In this document: one piece after another, positions 20,660-31,400 of the stretch
Numbering within the stretch: position 1 is the first letter of the stretch
Layout: every line of letters starts with the position of its first letter
From: Kushneria phosphatilytica
GTDB taxonomy: Bacteria; Pseudomonadota; Gammaproteobacteria; Pseudomonadales; Halomonadaceae
Reading direction: 5' to 3'
Assembly: GCF_008247605.1 (NCBI RefSeq)
Contig: NZ_CP043420.1
Location: forward strand, 2,852,001 to 2,916,000
Length of the DNA: 64,000 nt
The notes under the pieces: model-generated
Told to the model about the DNA's origin: nothing
Database searches by the model: none
The model's input: only the letters and a program-made list of their open reading frames with translations
Translations under genes and position numbers: made by a program

Positions 20660-20859
20660 GGAAGCCTCCAGCCGTGAGCCCCGGATGCCGGGACGCAGTA
20701 GAAAGTGTCGGGATGATCTCGGGCAAACCGGTAAGCGTGGCAGGCATCCGCCTGGCTGCCCCTGTTCATGGCCCGCGGGAACTCAAAGGCCGTACTTTAT
20801 ACCAGAGAGCCCCTTTTCAGGCAAGGCATGGTCGATACAAAAGCGACCCTGGCCCTGGG

Positions 20860-21534
20860 TCACAACCAACCCCGCTCTGCCATCGAGATGACCACGCCGT
20901 CACCAATCACGAAATGATCCAGCACCCGAATATCGAACAACCCCAGCGCCTGGCACAAACGTTCGGTGATGCGCCGGTCGGCATCGCTGGGTTCAGCCAT
21001 GCCCGAAGGATGATTATGGGCAAAGATCACTGCCCCGGCATTCAGTGTCAGCGCGCGTCGCGCCACCTCGCGGGGGTAAACCGAAGCTGCATCGAGTGTG
21101 CCGGTAAACAACCGTTCGAAGCGCAATACCCGGTGACGGGTATCAAGGAACAGTGCGGCGAACACTTCATGCTCGAGATCTCGCAGGTGCGCAGAGAGAA
21201 AGCGCCGGACAATCACTGGTGAGGTCAGTGCCTCGCCACGCTCGAGCAGGGTTTCCAGATGACGGCGCGACAACTCCAGTGCTGCTTGCAACTGCACATA
21301 CTTGGCCTGTCCCAGTCCATGCGCCTGACAGAAACGTGCCTGGTCTGCGCTCAACAGCTGACGCAGTCCACCAAATTCACCCAGTAGATCGCGTGCCAGA
21401 TCGACCGCCGAACGACCGCGCACACCGACCCGAAGGAAGATGGCCAGTAGCTCGGCATCGGAGAGCACCTGCGGCCCGAGGCTCATCAGTTTTTCGCGCG
21501 GACGCTCGCCTTCCGGCCAGTGGTTGATCCCCAT
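20860..21534 (-). CDS. radC: RadC family JAB1/MPN metalloprotein
   Basis: A 224-residue protein. Residues about 1-90 contain a helix-hairpin-helix-like region ([19 protein letters not shown]). The C-terminal MPN domain carries the JAMM metal motif [14 protein letters not shown] with the preceding glutamate at [16 protein letters not shown]. RadC was once linked to DNA repair, but its true role is not settled. The ATG at 21534 ([15 protein letters not shown]) matches family starts; a second ATG lies two codons upstream. It is divergent from the oxidoreductase gene at 21676. Confidence 0.93.
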   Translation of the reverse strand: MGINHWPEGERPREKLMSLGPQVLSDAELLAIFLRVGVRGRSAVDLARDLLGEFGGLRQLLSADQARFCQAHGLGQAKYVQLQAALELSRRHLETLLERGEALTSPVIVRRFLSAHLRDLEHEVFAALFLDTRHRVLRFERLFTGTLDAASVYPREVARRALTLNAGAVIFAHNHPSGMAEPSDADRRITERLCQALGLFDIRVLDHFVIGDGVVISMAERGWL

Positions 21535-21675
21535 GGTCATTCCATTTCATCGTATTATCCGAATATAACGACGAGATACGCACGGGCTTGAGGCGCGCGC
21601 CTGCCCGGGTGTATCAGCTACGCTATGAATCATCACCAGCGGCCCTGGGCCGTCATGCCAGACAAGGAGGGTTTC

Positions 21676-22689
21676 ATGAAGCGTTATATCCTGCCGAAAA
21701 CCGGTGCCATCAGTGATCTGACACTCGATGAGTGCGCCACACCGCAACCCGGACGCGGTCAGGTGCTGGTCAGGATGAAGGCGACCTCGCTGAATTACCG
21801 CGATCTGATGATCGTGCAGGGGCGCTATGCGCGCGGCGGTGTTGCCGCCAACCGAGTACCGCTCTCCGATGGTGCCGGCGAAGTGGTCGAGCTCGGCGAG
21901 GAGGTCAGTGACTGGCAGGTGGGTGATCGGGTAGCCGGTCTGTTCATGCAGGACTGGCTGGGTGGCGAGGTCGATGCACGCTACAGTGCCTCGGCGATGG
22001 GCGGCGCCATCGATGGGGCGCTCACCGAATACCGAGTCTTCGATGCTCACGGCCTGGTGCGTCTACCCGAGCACTTCTCGTTCGAGCAGGGCGCTACCCT
22101 GCCCTGCGCCGCCGTTACTGCATGGAACGCGCTCTATGCCGGTCAGCGCCCGTTGAAGAGCGGCGACAGCGTCTTGCTGCTGGGGACCGGCGGTGTTTCG
22201 ATCTTCGCCCTTCAGCTGGCACGCGCAGCCGGTGCACGCGTCATTCAGACTTCCTCGAGCGATGACAAACTCAAGCGCGCTCGCGAACTGGGCGCCAATG
22301 ACACCATCAACTACCGCCAGCACCCCGAGTGGCAGGAGGAAGTGCAGCGGTTGACCAATAATCGTGGTGTTGATCATGTGGTGGAAGTCGGCGGTGCCGG
22401 CACCCTGCCCCGCTCGCTGGCGTCAAGCCGGGTCGGTGGCACGGTCAATCTGATCGGCGTACTCACCGGCGGCGAAATCGATCCCAGCCTGATCATGCGC
22501 AAAAGCGTCACTCTACGCGGCATCTATGTGGGCTCAAGGGAGATGTTCGAAGCCATGAACCGGACCATCGAGTTGCACCACATCGAGCCGGTGATTGATC
22601 GCACCTTCGCTTTCGACGAAGCGCAGACGGCTTTCGAGCATCTCGAAAGCCAGCGCCACCTGGGCAAGGTGGTCATTCGTATTGACTGA
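21676..22689 (+). CDS. Zinc-independent MDR-family NAD(P)H oxidoreductase (quinone-reductase-like)
   Basis: A 337-residue medium-chain dehydrogenase/reductase. It has an N-terminal GroES-like fold (TSLNYRDLMIVQG near residue 38) and a Rossmann domain with LLLGTGGVSIFALQLARAAG near residue 170. The structural-zinc cysteine cluster and the catalytic zinc ligands of alcohol dehydrogenases are missing, which places it with the quinone oxidoreductase/zeta-crystallin side. The substrate is unknown. AAGGAGG precedes the ATG at 21676, so the upstream extension is rejected. A terminator-like hairpin follows at 22700-22726. Confidence 0.88.
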   Translation: MKRYILPKTGAISDLTLDECATPQPGRGQVLVRMKATSLNYRDLMIVQGRYARGGVAANRVPLSDGAGEVVELGEEVSDWQVGDRVAGLFMQDWLGGEVDARYSASAMGGAIDGALTEYRVFDAHGLVRLPEHFSFEQGATLPCAAVTAWNALYAGQRPLKSGDSVLLLGTGGVSIFALQLARAAGARVIQTSSSDDKLKRARELGANDTINYRQHPEWQEEVQRLTNNRGVDHVVEVGGAGTLPRSLASSRVGGTVNLIGVLTGGEIDPSLIMRKSVTLRGIYVGSREMFEAMNRTIELHHIEPVIDRTFAFDEAQTAFEHLESQRHLGKVVIRID

Positions 22690-22699
22690 GCACCACGGG

Positions 22700-22726
22700 G
22701 CGCCGTTCGGAGTCGGACGGCGTTTT
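22700..22726 (+). terminator. Rho-independent terminator after the MDR oxidoreductase
   Basis: The stem CGCCGTTC / GGACGGCG (one G-U pair) with a 6-base loop is followed by TTTT. It lies between the oxidoreductase stop at 22689 and the gpmA start at 22756, suggesting separate transcription or attenuation of gpmA. Confidence 0.6.
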
Positions 22727-22755
22727 CACCTTCATCTGCCATTTCAGGAGGACCC

Positions 22756-23448
22756 ATGCCCCATCTGGTCATGGTGAGACACGGTCAGAGTGAATGGAAT
22801 GCCAAAAACCTGTTTACCGGCTGGGTCGATGTTCCGCTCTCCGAGCAGGGTATCGAGGAGGCCCGTAACGCCGGGCGCCATTTGCGCCATGCCGGCTACC
22901 GCTTTGATATCGCCTACACCTCTGTACTCAAGCGCGCCATCCATACATTGCATCATGCACTTGGCGAACTCGAACAGGAGTGGGTCGACGAAATCAAGTC
23001 GTGGCGGCTCAACGAGCGTCACTACGGTGCCCTGCAGGGACTCGATAAGCAGGCCACGGCAGAGAAATACGGCGAGGATCAGGTCCATCGCTGGCGCCGC
23101 AGCTATGATGTGCTCCCACCGCTACTCGAAGAGAACGATGAACAGCACCCACGCTTCGACCCGCGCTATCGCGACCTCGATCCCAGGCTGCTGCCCGCCG
23201 GCGAAAACCTCAAGCTCACTCTCGAGCGGGTGATGCCCTTCTGGCAGGATCATATCGCCCCGGATCTGCGTGCCGGGCGTACCGTCCTGATCGCCGCGCA
23301 CGGCAACAGTTTGCGGGCTCTGATCAAGTATCTTGATGGCATCAGCGATGAGGATATTCCGGGACTGGAGCTGCCAACAGGGGTGCCGCTGGTCTACGAA
23401 CTTGATGACACCCTGGCCGTTGAAAAGCACTACCGGCTGGAAACGTAA
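22756..23448 (+). CDS. gpmA: 2,3-bisphosphoglycerate-dependent phosphoglycerate mutase
   Basis: A 230-residue glycolytic enzyme interconverting 3- and 2-phosphoglycerate. The phosphohistidine motif is RHGQSEWN at residues 8-15, followed by [15 protein letters not shown]. Further signatures are [12 protein letters not shown] and the second histidine in [22 protein letters not shown] precedes the ATG. It lies between the oxidoreductase gene and coaBC, splitting the radC/coaBC pairing seen in many gammaproteobacteria. Confidence 0.96.
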   Translation: MPHLVMVRHGQSEWNAKNLFTGWVDVPLSEQGIEEARNAGRHLRHAGYRFDIAYTSVLKRAIHTLHHALGELEQEWVDEIKSWRLNERHYGALQGLDKQATAEKYGEDQVHRWRRSYDVLPPLLEENDEQHPRFDPRYRDLDPRLLPAGENLKLTLERVMPFWQDHIAPDLRAGRTVLIAAHGNSLRALIKYLDGISDEDIPGLELPTGVPLVYELDDTLAVEKHYRLET

Positions 23449-23534
23449 CCCGTATCGGCGCCGCTCCGGCGGCGCTACGCAATTCCCCCGGCCGAATGGT
23501 AAGGTAGTCCGCTGATGACTGTCGGAGCCTTCCC

Positions 23535-24866
23535 ATGTCGCGACTCGTTGGTCGGCGCATCCTGCTGGGCATCACCGCGGGTATTGCTGCCTATAAATCC
23601 GCTGTTCTCGCCCGCCTTTTGAAAAAGGCCGGGGCCGAGGTGCGTGTCGTCATGACAGAAGGCGCTCAGGCATTCATTACGCCTCTGACCCTTCAGGCAC
23701 TGACCGGGGAGCCGGTGCGTACCTCATTGCTTGACCCTGCCGCCGAAGCTGGCATGGGTCATATCGAGCTGGCCAGGTGGGCGGAAGATATCCTGATTGC
23801 GCCAGCCACGGCCGATATCATGGCACGCCTGGCGCACGGTCACGCTGATGACCTGCTGACCACCCTGTGCCTGGCCACCAAAGCTCATTGTTATTATGCC
23901 CCAGCGATGAATCAGGCCATGTGGCGCCATCCGGCGACCCAGGCCAACAGCCAGCGACTGGCAACGCTTGGGTGGCGCGCCCTGGGGCCCGATAGCGGCG
24001 ACCAGGCCTGTGGCGATATCGGTAGCGGGCGAATGCTCGAGCCCGAGGCCATCGTGACCGAACTGACCCTGGCCATCGATCAAACCCGTCCGGGGCCTGG
24101 GGAGATACCACTGGATGCGCCACCGGCGCACGATGACAGGGAACCACCCGCCGATCCTCGAGCGCCTTTGAATGCTTCGGCAACCCCTCTGCTGCATGGC
24201 CTTCATATCGCCATTACGGCCGGCCCGACCCGCGAAGCCATCGATCCGGTGCGCTATCTCTCCAATCACAGCTCGGGACGCATGGGCTTTGCACTGGCCG
24301 AAGCCGCTGTAGCGCTGGGCGCACGGGTAACGCTGATCAGCGGCCCGGTCACCCTGGAGACCCCGGCAGGTGTCGAGCGCATTGATGTGGTCAGCGCTCT
24401 AGAGATGCTGGCGGCTGCCGAGCAGACGGCACCGCACTGCGACTGGTTCATTGGCTGCGCGGCTGTGGCTGACTATCGCCTTGCGCAGATCAGCGAACAC
24501 AAGCTCAAAAAACAATCGGATCATGGCGCCATGACGCTGCATCTGATCGAGAACCCCGATATCATCGCCGCCGTCGCTGCTCGCCCGACGCCGCCCTGGA
24601 CCATCGGCTTTGCAGCAGAAACCCGGGAGCTGGCGCAATATGCCGGCGACAAGCTGCGTCGCAAGGGGCTCGACATGATTGCGGCCAATGATGTGACCGC
24701 TCCGGGGCTTGGCTTTGGCGCCGAGGAAAACGCCCTGACGCTCTATCATCATGGCGAGGGTGCCGAACTGGTCAGCCATGTGTTGCCCACCTGCCACAAG
24801 CGTGCGCTTGCCGAAGCACTGCTGCGTTACGCGCATGACCGCTATCGAGCGCACCAGCCGCGCTAG
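23535..24866 (+). CDS. coaBC: Phosphopantothenoylcysteine decarboxylase/phosphopantothenate-cysteine ligase
   Basis: A 443-residue bifunctional coenzyme A biosynthesis enzyme. The N-terminal CoaC flavoprotein domain (about 1-180) has [25 protein letters not shown] and the [13 protein letters not shown] segment containing the conserved cysteine. The C-terminal CoaB ligase domain (about 220-443) starts at [20 protein letters not shown] and includes AAVADYR. Between them lies an extended Pro/Asp-rich linker ([16 protein letters not shown]), which accounts for about 35 residues over the E. coli length. dut follows 46 bp downstream. Confidence 0.96.
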   Translation: MSRLVGRRILLGITAGIAAYKSAVLARLLKKAGAEVRVVMTEGAQAFITPLTLQALTGEPVRTSLLDPAAEAGMGHIELARWAEDILIAPATADIMARLAHGHADDLLTTLCLATKAHCYYAPAMNQAMWRHPATQANSQRLATLGWRALGPDSGDQACGDIGSGRMLEPEAIVTELTLAIDQTRPGPGEIPLDAPPAHDDREPPADPRAPLNASATPLLHGLHIAITAGPTREAIDPVRYLSNHSSGRMGFALAEAAVALGARVTLISGPVTLETPAGVERIDVVSALEMLAAAEQTAPHCDWFIGCAAVADYRLAQISEHKLKKQSDHGAMTLHLIENPDIIAAVAARPTPPWTIGFAAETRELAQYAGDKLRRKGLDMIAANDVTAPGLGFGAEENALTLYHHGEGAELVSHVLPTCHKRALAEALLRYAHDRYRAHQPR

Positions 24867-24912
24867 CCCAACGGCCAAACCATTCAGGAAATTCTCGAAT
24901 ACTGGAGCATGC

Positions 24913-25395
24913 ATGCCCGGTCCACGACTGGAAGTAAAAATCCTTGATGAGCGAGTACGCGAGTATCCGCTGCCACATTACGCCACCAGCGGTAGCGCCG
25001 GCATGGATCTGCGGGCCCTGCTCGATGAGCCGCTGCCTCTTGCGCCGGGCGATTGTGAGCTGGTTCGCACCGGTCTGGCCGTACATATTCGTGATCGTGC
25101 TTATGCCGGACTGATTCTGCCGCGATCAGGGCTGGGACATAAACACGGTATCGTGCTGGGCAATCTGGTTGGGCTGATCGATGCCGACTATCAGGGTGAA
25201 CTGATGATTTCGGTCTGGAACCGTGGTCGGGACACCGTCACGCTCGATCCATACGAGCGCATCGCCCAGTATGTCCTCGTGCCGGTCATGCAGGCTGAAC
25301 TGGACATCGTGGAGGATTTCAGTACCGCCGATGACCCCGACATCGAACACGAACCACGCGGCAGCGGTGGCTTCGGCCATTCCGGCCGCCACTGA
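24913..25395 (+). CDS. dut: Deoxyuridine 5'-triphosphate nucleotidohydrolase
   Basis: A 160-residue trimeric dUTPase that hydrolyses dUTP to dUMP and pyrophosphate. Family motifs in order: [12 protein letters not shown] (motif 1), [10 protein letters not shown] (2), [11 protein letters not shown] (3), [10 protein letters not shown] (4) and the C-terminal [10 protein letters not shown] (5). The ATG at 24913 has GGAG upstream; the open frame from 24751 overlaps coaBC and is rejected. The coaBC-dut pairing is widespread in gammaproteobacteria. Confidence 0.96.
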   Translation: MPGPRLEVKILDERVREYPLPHYATSGSAGMDLRALLDEPLPLAPGDCELVRTGLAVHIRDRAYAGLILPRSGLGHKHGIVLGNLVGLIDADYQGELMISVWNRGRDTVTLDPYERIAQYVLVPVMQAELDIVEDFSTADDPDIEHEPRGSGGFGHSGRH

Positions 25396-25451
25396 TCTGC
25401 CTGCAACCAAACCGGGTCAGGCGACCCGATGACCACGACAGGGATGCCAGC

Positions 25452-26858
25452 ATGAGTTCATTGAACAGTTCTGCCCAAAAGCGGGTACCTGCCTCGATCT
25501 TTCGAGCCTATGACATTCGCGGCGTGGTCGATGAGCAGCTTACCGAGCAAAGTGTACGCCTGATCGGCCAGGCAGTCGGCAGTGCCGCACTGGCAAGCGG
25601 CGAATCCAGTATTGCGGTGGGTCGGGATGGACGACTTTCCGGCCCGCACCTGGCAACAGCCCTGATCGAAGGCGTACGCGCCGCCGGCTGCAATATCATC
25701 GACCTTGGCATGGTCCCCACGCCGGTCGTCTATTTTGCCGCCGCAACGCTGCCCGACACTCATTCCGGGATTGCTGTCACCGGCAGTCACAACCCGCCGA
25801 ACTACAATGGCTTCAAGATCGTATTGGGCGGCGTGACACTCGCCAACGAAGCGATCTCCGATCTGTATCACCGTATCCGGGATGACGACCTGGCCGAGGG
25901 CCACGGTGATTATCGGGCACATGACATTCGCCCAACCTATCTCGAGCGTATTCTCGGTGATGTTCAGCTCGACCGCTCACTCAAGGCGGTAGTCGACTGC
26001 GGTAATGGTGTCACCGGTGAGCTGGGACCGGAACTGATCCGAAAACTGGGCGTGGACACCATCCCGCTGTTTGACGACATCGATGGTCGCTTTCCCAACC
26101 ACCACCCCGACCCCGGGAAGTTCGAAAATCTCACGGACCTGATCGCTAAAGTGCGCGAGACCGGCGCCGATATCGGGCTGGCCTTTGATGGTGACGGTGA
26201 CCGCGTCGGCGTGGTAACGCCGGCCGGCGAAATCATCTATCCCGATCGCCTGCTGATGGCCTTCGCCGATGATCTGCTCAAGCGTCAGCCCGGTGCTCGC
26301 ATCATTTTCGATATCAAGTGCACCGGAAACCTGATCGATATTATCGAATCACGCGGCGGCACACCGGAGATGTGGCGCACCGGGCACTCGCTGATCAAGG
26401 CGCGCATGAAGGAGACCGGCGCCCAGCTTGCCGGCGAGATGAGTGGTCACATCTTCTTCGGCGAACGCTGGTACGGCTTCGATGACGGCCTTTACGCCGC
26501 TGCTCGACTGCTGGAAATCCTCTCCAGAGAGACCGGTAGTGCAGATGACTACTTTGCGCGGTTTCCACAGGATCACGGCACAGCCGAGATCAATGTTCGG
26601 GTGACGGATGACAACAAGTTCGATATCGTCAAAAGACTGGCACGCGATACCGATTTCGGTAACCACGCCACCAAAACCACGCTTGATGGCATCCGCGTCG
26701 ACTACCCCGATTGCTGGGGATTGTGCCGTGCTTCCAACACCACTCCCATGCTGGTGTTTCGCTTCGAAGGTAGAACGCCGGAAGCGCTCGACCGCGTCCG
26801 GGATCGTTTCCGCGAAGCGCTCAGGTCGGCCGCTCCCGAGATCGAGCCCGACTTCTGA
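25452..26858 (+). CDS. algC: Phosphomannomutase/phosphoglucomutase
   Basis: A 468-residue alpha-D-phosphohexomutase making mannose-1-P or glucose-1-P for polysaccharide and LPS synthesis. Visible features are FRAYDIRGVVDEQL at the N-terminus, the catalytic phosphoserine loop TGSHNPPNYNG near residue 113, the Mg2+-binding DGDGDRVGV near residue 247, the sugar-specificity GEMSGHIFF near residue 330, and the phosphate-binding RASNTTPMLVFRFEG near the C-terminus. The dut-algC-argB order equals that of Pseudomonas. Confidence 0.95.
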   Translation: MSSLNSSAQKRVPASIFRAYDIRGVVDEQLTEQSVRLIGQAVGSAALASGESSIAVGRDGRLSGPHLATALIEGVRAAGCNIIDLGMVPTPVVYFAAATLPDTHSGIAVTGSHNPPNYNGFKIVLGGVTLANEAISDLYHRIRDDDLAEGHGDYRAHDIRPTYLERILGDVQLDRSLKAVVDCGNGVTGELGPELIRKLGVDTIPLFDDIDGRFPNHHPDPGKFENLTDLIAKVRETGADIGLAFDGDGDRVGVVTPAGEIIYPDRLLMAFADDLLKRQPGARIIFDIKCTGNLIDIIESRGGTPEMWRTGHSLIKARMKETGAQLAGEMSGHIFFGERWYGFDDGLYAAARLLEILSRETGSADDYFARFPQDHGTAEINVRVTDDNKFDIVKRLARDTDFGNHATKTTLDGIRVDYPDCWGLCRASNTTPMLVFRFEGRTPEALDRVRDRFREALRSAAPEIEPDF

Positions 26859-26898
26859 ACCGAGTACCGGTCTCTCTCCGAGAGGCCTCCGGTACTGA

Positions 26899-27906
<1,008 letters not shown>

Positions 27907-27986
27907 ACGGCTGACTGGCGGCAACGGATACCCGACAATAAACGGCTGGGCTTCGCTCAACGCCAACCGGAGAAGAATGTTCCATC

Positions 27987-28607
27987 ATGACGCAGGCCAA
28001 CCCACGCCCGAAGCGCCGCGATCAGATCCTGCAGGCGCTGGCGCATATGCTCGAGGAGGACCGTGGCCGTCGTATCACCACGGCAGCGCTGGCCCGTCAG
28101 GTCGGTGTTTCGGAAGCCGCGCTCTATCGCCATTTTCCCAGCAAGGCCAAGATGTTCGAAGCACTGATCGAGTTTATCGAGCAGTCACTGTTCGAACGGG
28201 TCCAGCGCATTCTGGAAGAAGAAAGCGATTCCCAAACGCGTTGTCGACTGGTGCTTGCCCTGTTGCTGGGCTTTGCCGAAAAGAACCCCGGGCTATGTCG
28301 CCTGATGACCGGCGATGCCCTGAATGGCGAAAACGCCCGGTTGCGAGCCCGTGTGGCCCAGCTGTTTGATCGTCTGGAAACCCAGCTCAAGCAGGTATTG
28401 CGTGAAGCCCAGGCACGCCAGGAGTTTCAGCCGGTCATAACCATTACGGCGACTGCCAATCTGCTGATGGCGACTGTCGAAGGGCGCATTACCCAGTATG
28501 TGCGCAGCGATTATCAGCGCCACCCCACCGAGCACTGGGAAGATCAATGGCAGTTGCTGGCGCGTCATCTGCTCACCGGTCAGTCGGTTTCATCATCGAC
28601 CAGCTAA
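27987..28607 (+). CDS. slmA: Nucleoid occlusion factor SlmA
   Basis: A 206-residue TetR-family DNA-binding protein. The N-terminal helix-turn-helix reads ITTAALARQVGVSEAALYRH at about residues 31-50. The C-terminal part includes MTGDALNGENARLRARVAQL, a SlmA hallmark. SlmA bound to chromosomal sites blocks FtsZ ring assembly over the nucleoid. The GGAGAAG site precedes the ATG. It is the last gene of the coaBC-dut-algC-argB-slmA run and ends at a bidirectional terminator. Confidence 0.93.
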   Translation: MTQANPRPKRRDQILQALAHMLEEDRGRRITTAALARQVGVSEAALYRHFPSKAKMFEALIEFIEQSLFERVQRILEEESDSQTRCRLVLALLLGFAEKNPGLCRLMTGDALNGENARLRARVAQLFDRLETQLKQVLREAQARQEFQPVITITATANLLMATVEGRITQYVRSDYQRHPTEHWEDQWQLLARHLLTGQSVSSSTS

Positions 28608-28635
28608 GACGAGGCAACGATGAGCGGCAAGCATG

Positions 28636-28670
28636 AAAAGGGCCCGCTCCATTCGGAGCGGGCCCTTTTA
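28636..28670. terminator. Bidirectional terminator between slmA and rpoH
   Basis: The perfect stem GGGCCCGCTCC / GGAGCGGGCCC with loop ATTC is flanked by AAAA on the left and TTTTA on the right, so it can act for slmA (plus) and rpoH (minus), whose stops are at 28607 and 28692. Confidence 0.92.
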
Positions 28671-28691
28671 TAAACATCCGCAGACAACAAC

Positions 28692-29570
28692 TCAGGCGAA
28701 GTCGTGCATTTCCTCGCCCATGGCCTGCTTGAGCTTCTTCATAGCGTTCTTCTCCAGCTGGCGAATACGCTCCGCCGAAACACCATAGACATCGGCCAGT
28801 TCATGCAGCGTCGATTTGTGCTCGGAGAGCCAGCGCCGCTGCAGTATATCGCGCGAACGCTCATCAAGCTGCATCAGTCCACCCTGCAGACGCCGCATGG
28901 AATCGGCTTCCCAATCGCTGTCCTCGAGTGAGCGTGCCGGATCAAAGCGCGAATCCTCGAGATACTGCGAAGGCGATTGATAGCTTTGCTCATCGTCATC
29001 GCCGGGGGTGGCATCAAAACCGGCATCGTAGGCCGAGAGACGACTTTCCATCTCACGAACGACCGACGGTTTGACGTCGAGATCGGAAGCGATGGCTTCG
29101 ACCTCGTCATTATTGAGCCACGATAGCCGCTTCTTGGCGCTGCGAAGATTGAAGAACAGCTTGCGCTGCGCCTTGGTGGTCGCCACCTTGACGATACGCC
29201 AGTTGCGCAGCACGAATTCATGAATCTCGGCCTTGATCCAGTGTACGGCAAACGATACCAGACGCACGTTCTGTGCCGGATCGAACCGCTTGACGGCCTT
29301 CATCAGACCGACGTTGCCTTCCTGAATCAGATCCGCCTGCGGCAGACCGTAGCCCGAATAGCTTCGCGCGATATGCACCACGAAGCGCAGATGCGACATG
29401 ACCAGCTGTCGCGCTGCTTCCAGATCGCCGTGATCATGCAGCTTCACGGCCAGCTCGTGCTCCTCCTCGGCGGAGAGCACGGGAATGCCATTGATCGCCT
29501 GAATATAGCCGTTGAGGTCATGCCCCGGCGAAAGATGACCAATAGGCTGAAGACTGGTGCTGGTGGTCAT
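28692..29570 (-). CDS. rpoH: RNA polymerase heat-shock sigma factor RpoH (sigma-32)
   Basis: A 292-residue sigma-70 family factor. Region 2 contains [19 protein letters not shown], and the RpoH box is visible as [15 protein letters not shown]. Region 4 ends with the helix-turn-helix [20 protein letters not shown]. It directs transcription of chaperone and protease genes and is usually controlled by translation thermosensing and FtsH/DnaK turnover. The ATG at 29570 ([11 protein letters not shown]) is preferred to the open frame from 29630. The 5' leader (29571-29703) could fold as a thermosensor, but I did not fold it. ftsX lies upstream, the usual ftsYEX-rpoH order. Confidence 0.96.
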   Translation of the reverse strand: MTTSTSLQPIGHLSPGHDLNGYIQAINGIPVLSAEEEHELAVKLHDHGDLEAARQLVMSHLRFVVHIARSYSGYGLPQADLIQEGNVGLMKAVKRFDPAQNVRLVSFAVHWIKAEIHEFVLRNWRIVKVATTKAQRKLFFNLRSAKKRLSWLNNDEVEAIASDLDVKPSVVREMESRLSAYDAGFDATPGDDDEQSYQSPSQYLEDSRFDPARSLEDSDWEADSMRRLQGGLMQLDERSRDILQRRWLSEHKSTLHELADVYGVSAERIRQLEKNAMKKLKQAMGEEMHDFA

Positions 29571-29703
29571 AGATACCCTGTGTTGTTTCCTTGAGACTCG
29601 ACCCTGAACCACTCTATATATTTGGACCACTACCGTTGTATTCGGTTCCGGTAGCGGTCTTCACATGACACTGACAAATCGGTCGAGTACCCGGTTGATC
29701 GTA

Positions 29704-30675
29704 TCAGCGCGGCCGAATCCCCGCCAGATGTCGATCTACTGCCAACCATGCCCCTATCAAGCCTAGCAGGGTACCACATGATAGCAAAAACATTGAGCCA
29801 CCGAATCCCAGGGCCGGCAGGGTATAGTGGGTGCCAAAGCTTTGGGCGAGCGCATTGATCGGCGCTGACAGCCAGTGCCGGCCAATGAGCAGAAGCACCA
29901 GCGCCATGAAACCACCGCCCAGGCCATACCAGGCACCGCTATAGAGAAAGGGCCTGCGAACGAAGGCATGAGTGGCTCCTACCAGAGTCACCACCTCAAT
30001 CTCCCGGCGCCGGCTCTCCACGGCCAGGCGCACCGTGTTGCCCACGACCAGCAGCACACCACAGGCAAACAGCACGCCCAGCGCGATAACCAGTCGCTGC
30101 CCCAGTTCTGCAAGCTGACGCAGTCTTTCCAGCCAGGCCATATCCAGGCGGGCACTATCGACCCCCCTGAGCTGGCTCAATCGATCCGCCAGCGCCTGTA
30201 CCTGCTGTGGGTCGCGGGAATTCGGCTGGACCACGATAGTGGCCGGCAGCGGATTGTCATCAAGCAGGGAAAGGATATCCCCACTGCCCAGACGTTGCTG
30301 AAACTCCTGCAATCCGGCTGCTGCGGTGATCAATCGGGTGGAGATCACCCCATCCATGCTGCCGACCTGATCGGAAATATCCATCGCCTGCGACTCGGTG
30401 AGCTGCGGCGCAAGATACAGCGTCATCTGGGCGCTGTCATCGAGGTTGCGATCCAGCAGCGAGGCGCTGCTCAACAACAACCACAGGATGGCGGGCAGCA
30501 TCAGCGCCACGGCGATGGCCAGCATCGTCATCAGGCTGGCCAGCGGGCGCTCGCGCAAGCGCCGGGCACTATCGACCGCCATCTGTGCATGGTGGCGACG
30601 CCACGCTCGCGAGCGGCTATCAATGCCCATCCGATGACCATGACGACGTGCGCCCCGACGCGATGGCAGATTCAT
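29704..30675 (-). CDS. ftsX: Cell division ABC-type protein FtsX
   Basis: A 323-residue inner-membrane protein with a basic cytoplasmic N-terminus (about 1-45), a first span around LMTMLAIAVALMLPAILWLL, a periplasmic domain of about 110 residues, and three C-terminal spans (around 190-212, 243-263 and 283-305). FtsEX activates amidases through EnvC and links the divisome to septal peptidoglycan splitting. The start overlaps the ftsE stop by 4 bases, so the two are translationally coupled. Confidence 0.94.
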   Translation of the reverse strand: MNLPSRRGARRHGHRMGIDSRSRAWRRHHAQMAVDSARRLRERPLASLMTMLAIAVALMLPAILWLLLSSASLLDRNLDDSAQMTLYLAPQLTESQAMDISDQVGSMDGVISTRLITAAAGLQEFQQRLGSGDILSLLDDNPLPATIVVQPNSRDPQQVQALADRLSQLRGVDSARLDMAWLERLRQLAELGQRLVIALGVLFACGVLLVVGNTVRLAVESRRREIEVVTLVGATHAFVRRPFLYSGAWYGLGGGFMALVLLLIGRHWLSAPINALAQSFGTHYTLPALGFGGSMFLLSCGTLLGLIGAWLAVDRHLAGIRPR

Positions 30676-31346
30676 GCCGCCTCCTCGTCACCGATCAGCC
30701 GTCCTTCGCGCAAGCGCAGAACCCGATGGCGCAGTCGGGCAATCAGAGCCAGATCATGGCTGGCAATCAGCACCGTGGTCCCGATGCGATTGAAGTCTTC
30801 AAACAGGCGCATGATATCGGCAGAGAGCTGGGGGTCGAGATTACCGGTCGGCTCATCGGCCATCAGCAGAGCCGGCTTGTTCACCACGGCCCGTGCGATA
30901 CCCACCCGCTGCTGCTCACCGCCGGAGAGTTCGATCGGTAGTGCATTCTCGCGATGCAGCAGACCGATCTTGTCGAGCGCAGCGCGCACCCGACGGCGTG
31001 CATCTTCCGGCATGACGCCACGAATGATCAGCGGTAGAGCAACATTGTCAAAAACGGTGCGATCAAACAGCAGCTGGTGATCCTGATATACCACACCGAT
31101 CTGGCGCCGATAGTAGGGAATCTGCGACACCGGCAGACGACCCAGATCATAACCGCCAACCGAGAGCTTACCCCGGGAGGGGCGCTCCAGGCAGGTGAGC
31201 AGGCGCAACACCGAACTCTTGCCGGCACCGGAATGACCGGTGAGAAAAACCATCTCACCTCGCTCGATGGTGAAGTTGAGATCGGCCAGCGCCTCGAAAC
31301 GCCCACCATATCGCTTGCCCACATGCTCAAAGGCGATCATGGCCAT
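30672..31346 (-). CDS. ftsE: Cell division ATP-binding protein FtsE
   Basis: A 224-residue ABC ATPase. Walker A is GHSGAGKSSVLRLL near residue 37, the signature is LSGGEQQRVGIARAV near residue 137, and Walker B is ALLMADEPTGNLD. The ATG at 31346 has GGTGGAG six to twelve bases upstream, the reason for preferring it over 31358 or 31340. It is partner of FtsX and lies 54 bp downstream of ftsY. Confidence 0.96.
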   Translation of the reverse strand: MAMIAFEHVGKRYGGRFEALADLNFTIERGEMVFLTGHSGAGKSSVLRLLTCLERPSRGKLSVGGYDLGRLPVSQIPYYRRQIGVVYQDHQLLFDRTVFDNVALPLIIRGVMPEDARRRVRAALDKIGLLHRENALPIELSGGEQQRVGIARAVVNKPALLMADEPTGNLDPQLSADIMRLFEDFNRIGTTVLIASHDLALIARLRHRVLRLREGRLIGDEEAA

Positions 31347-31400
31347 GTTGAACTCCACCTGCTCACTGCATCACCCCATCTGCCACCAGTGCCACAGCCC

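Noticed and set aside
29571..29703. rpoH thermosensor RNA
   Set aside because: Plausible by analogy, but the leader was not folded and no pairing to the start region was obvious by eye, so it is not listed as a feature.
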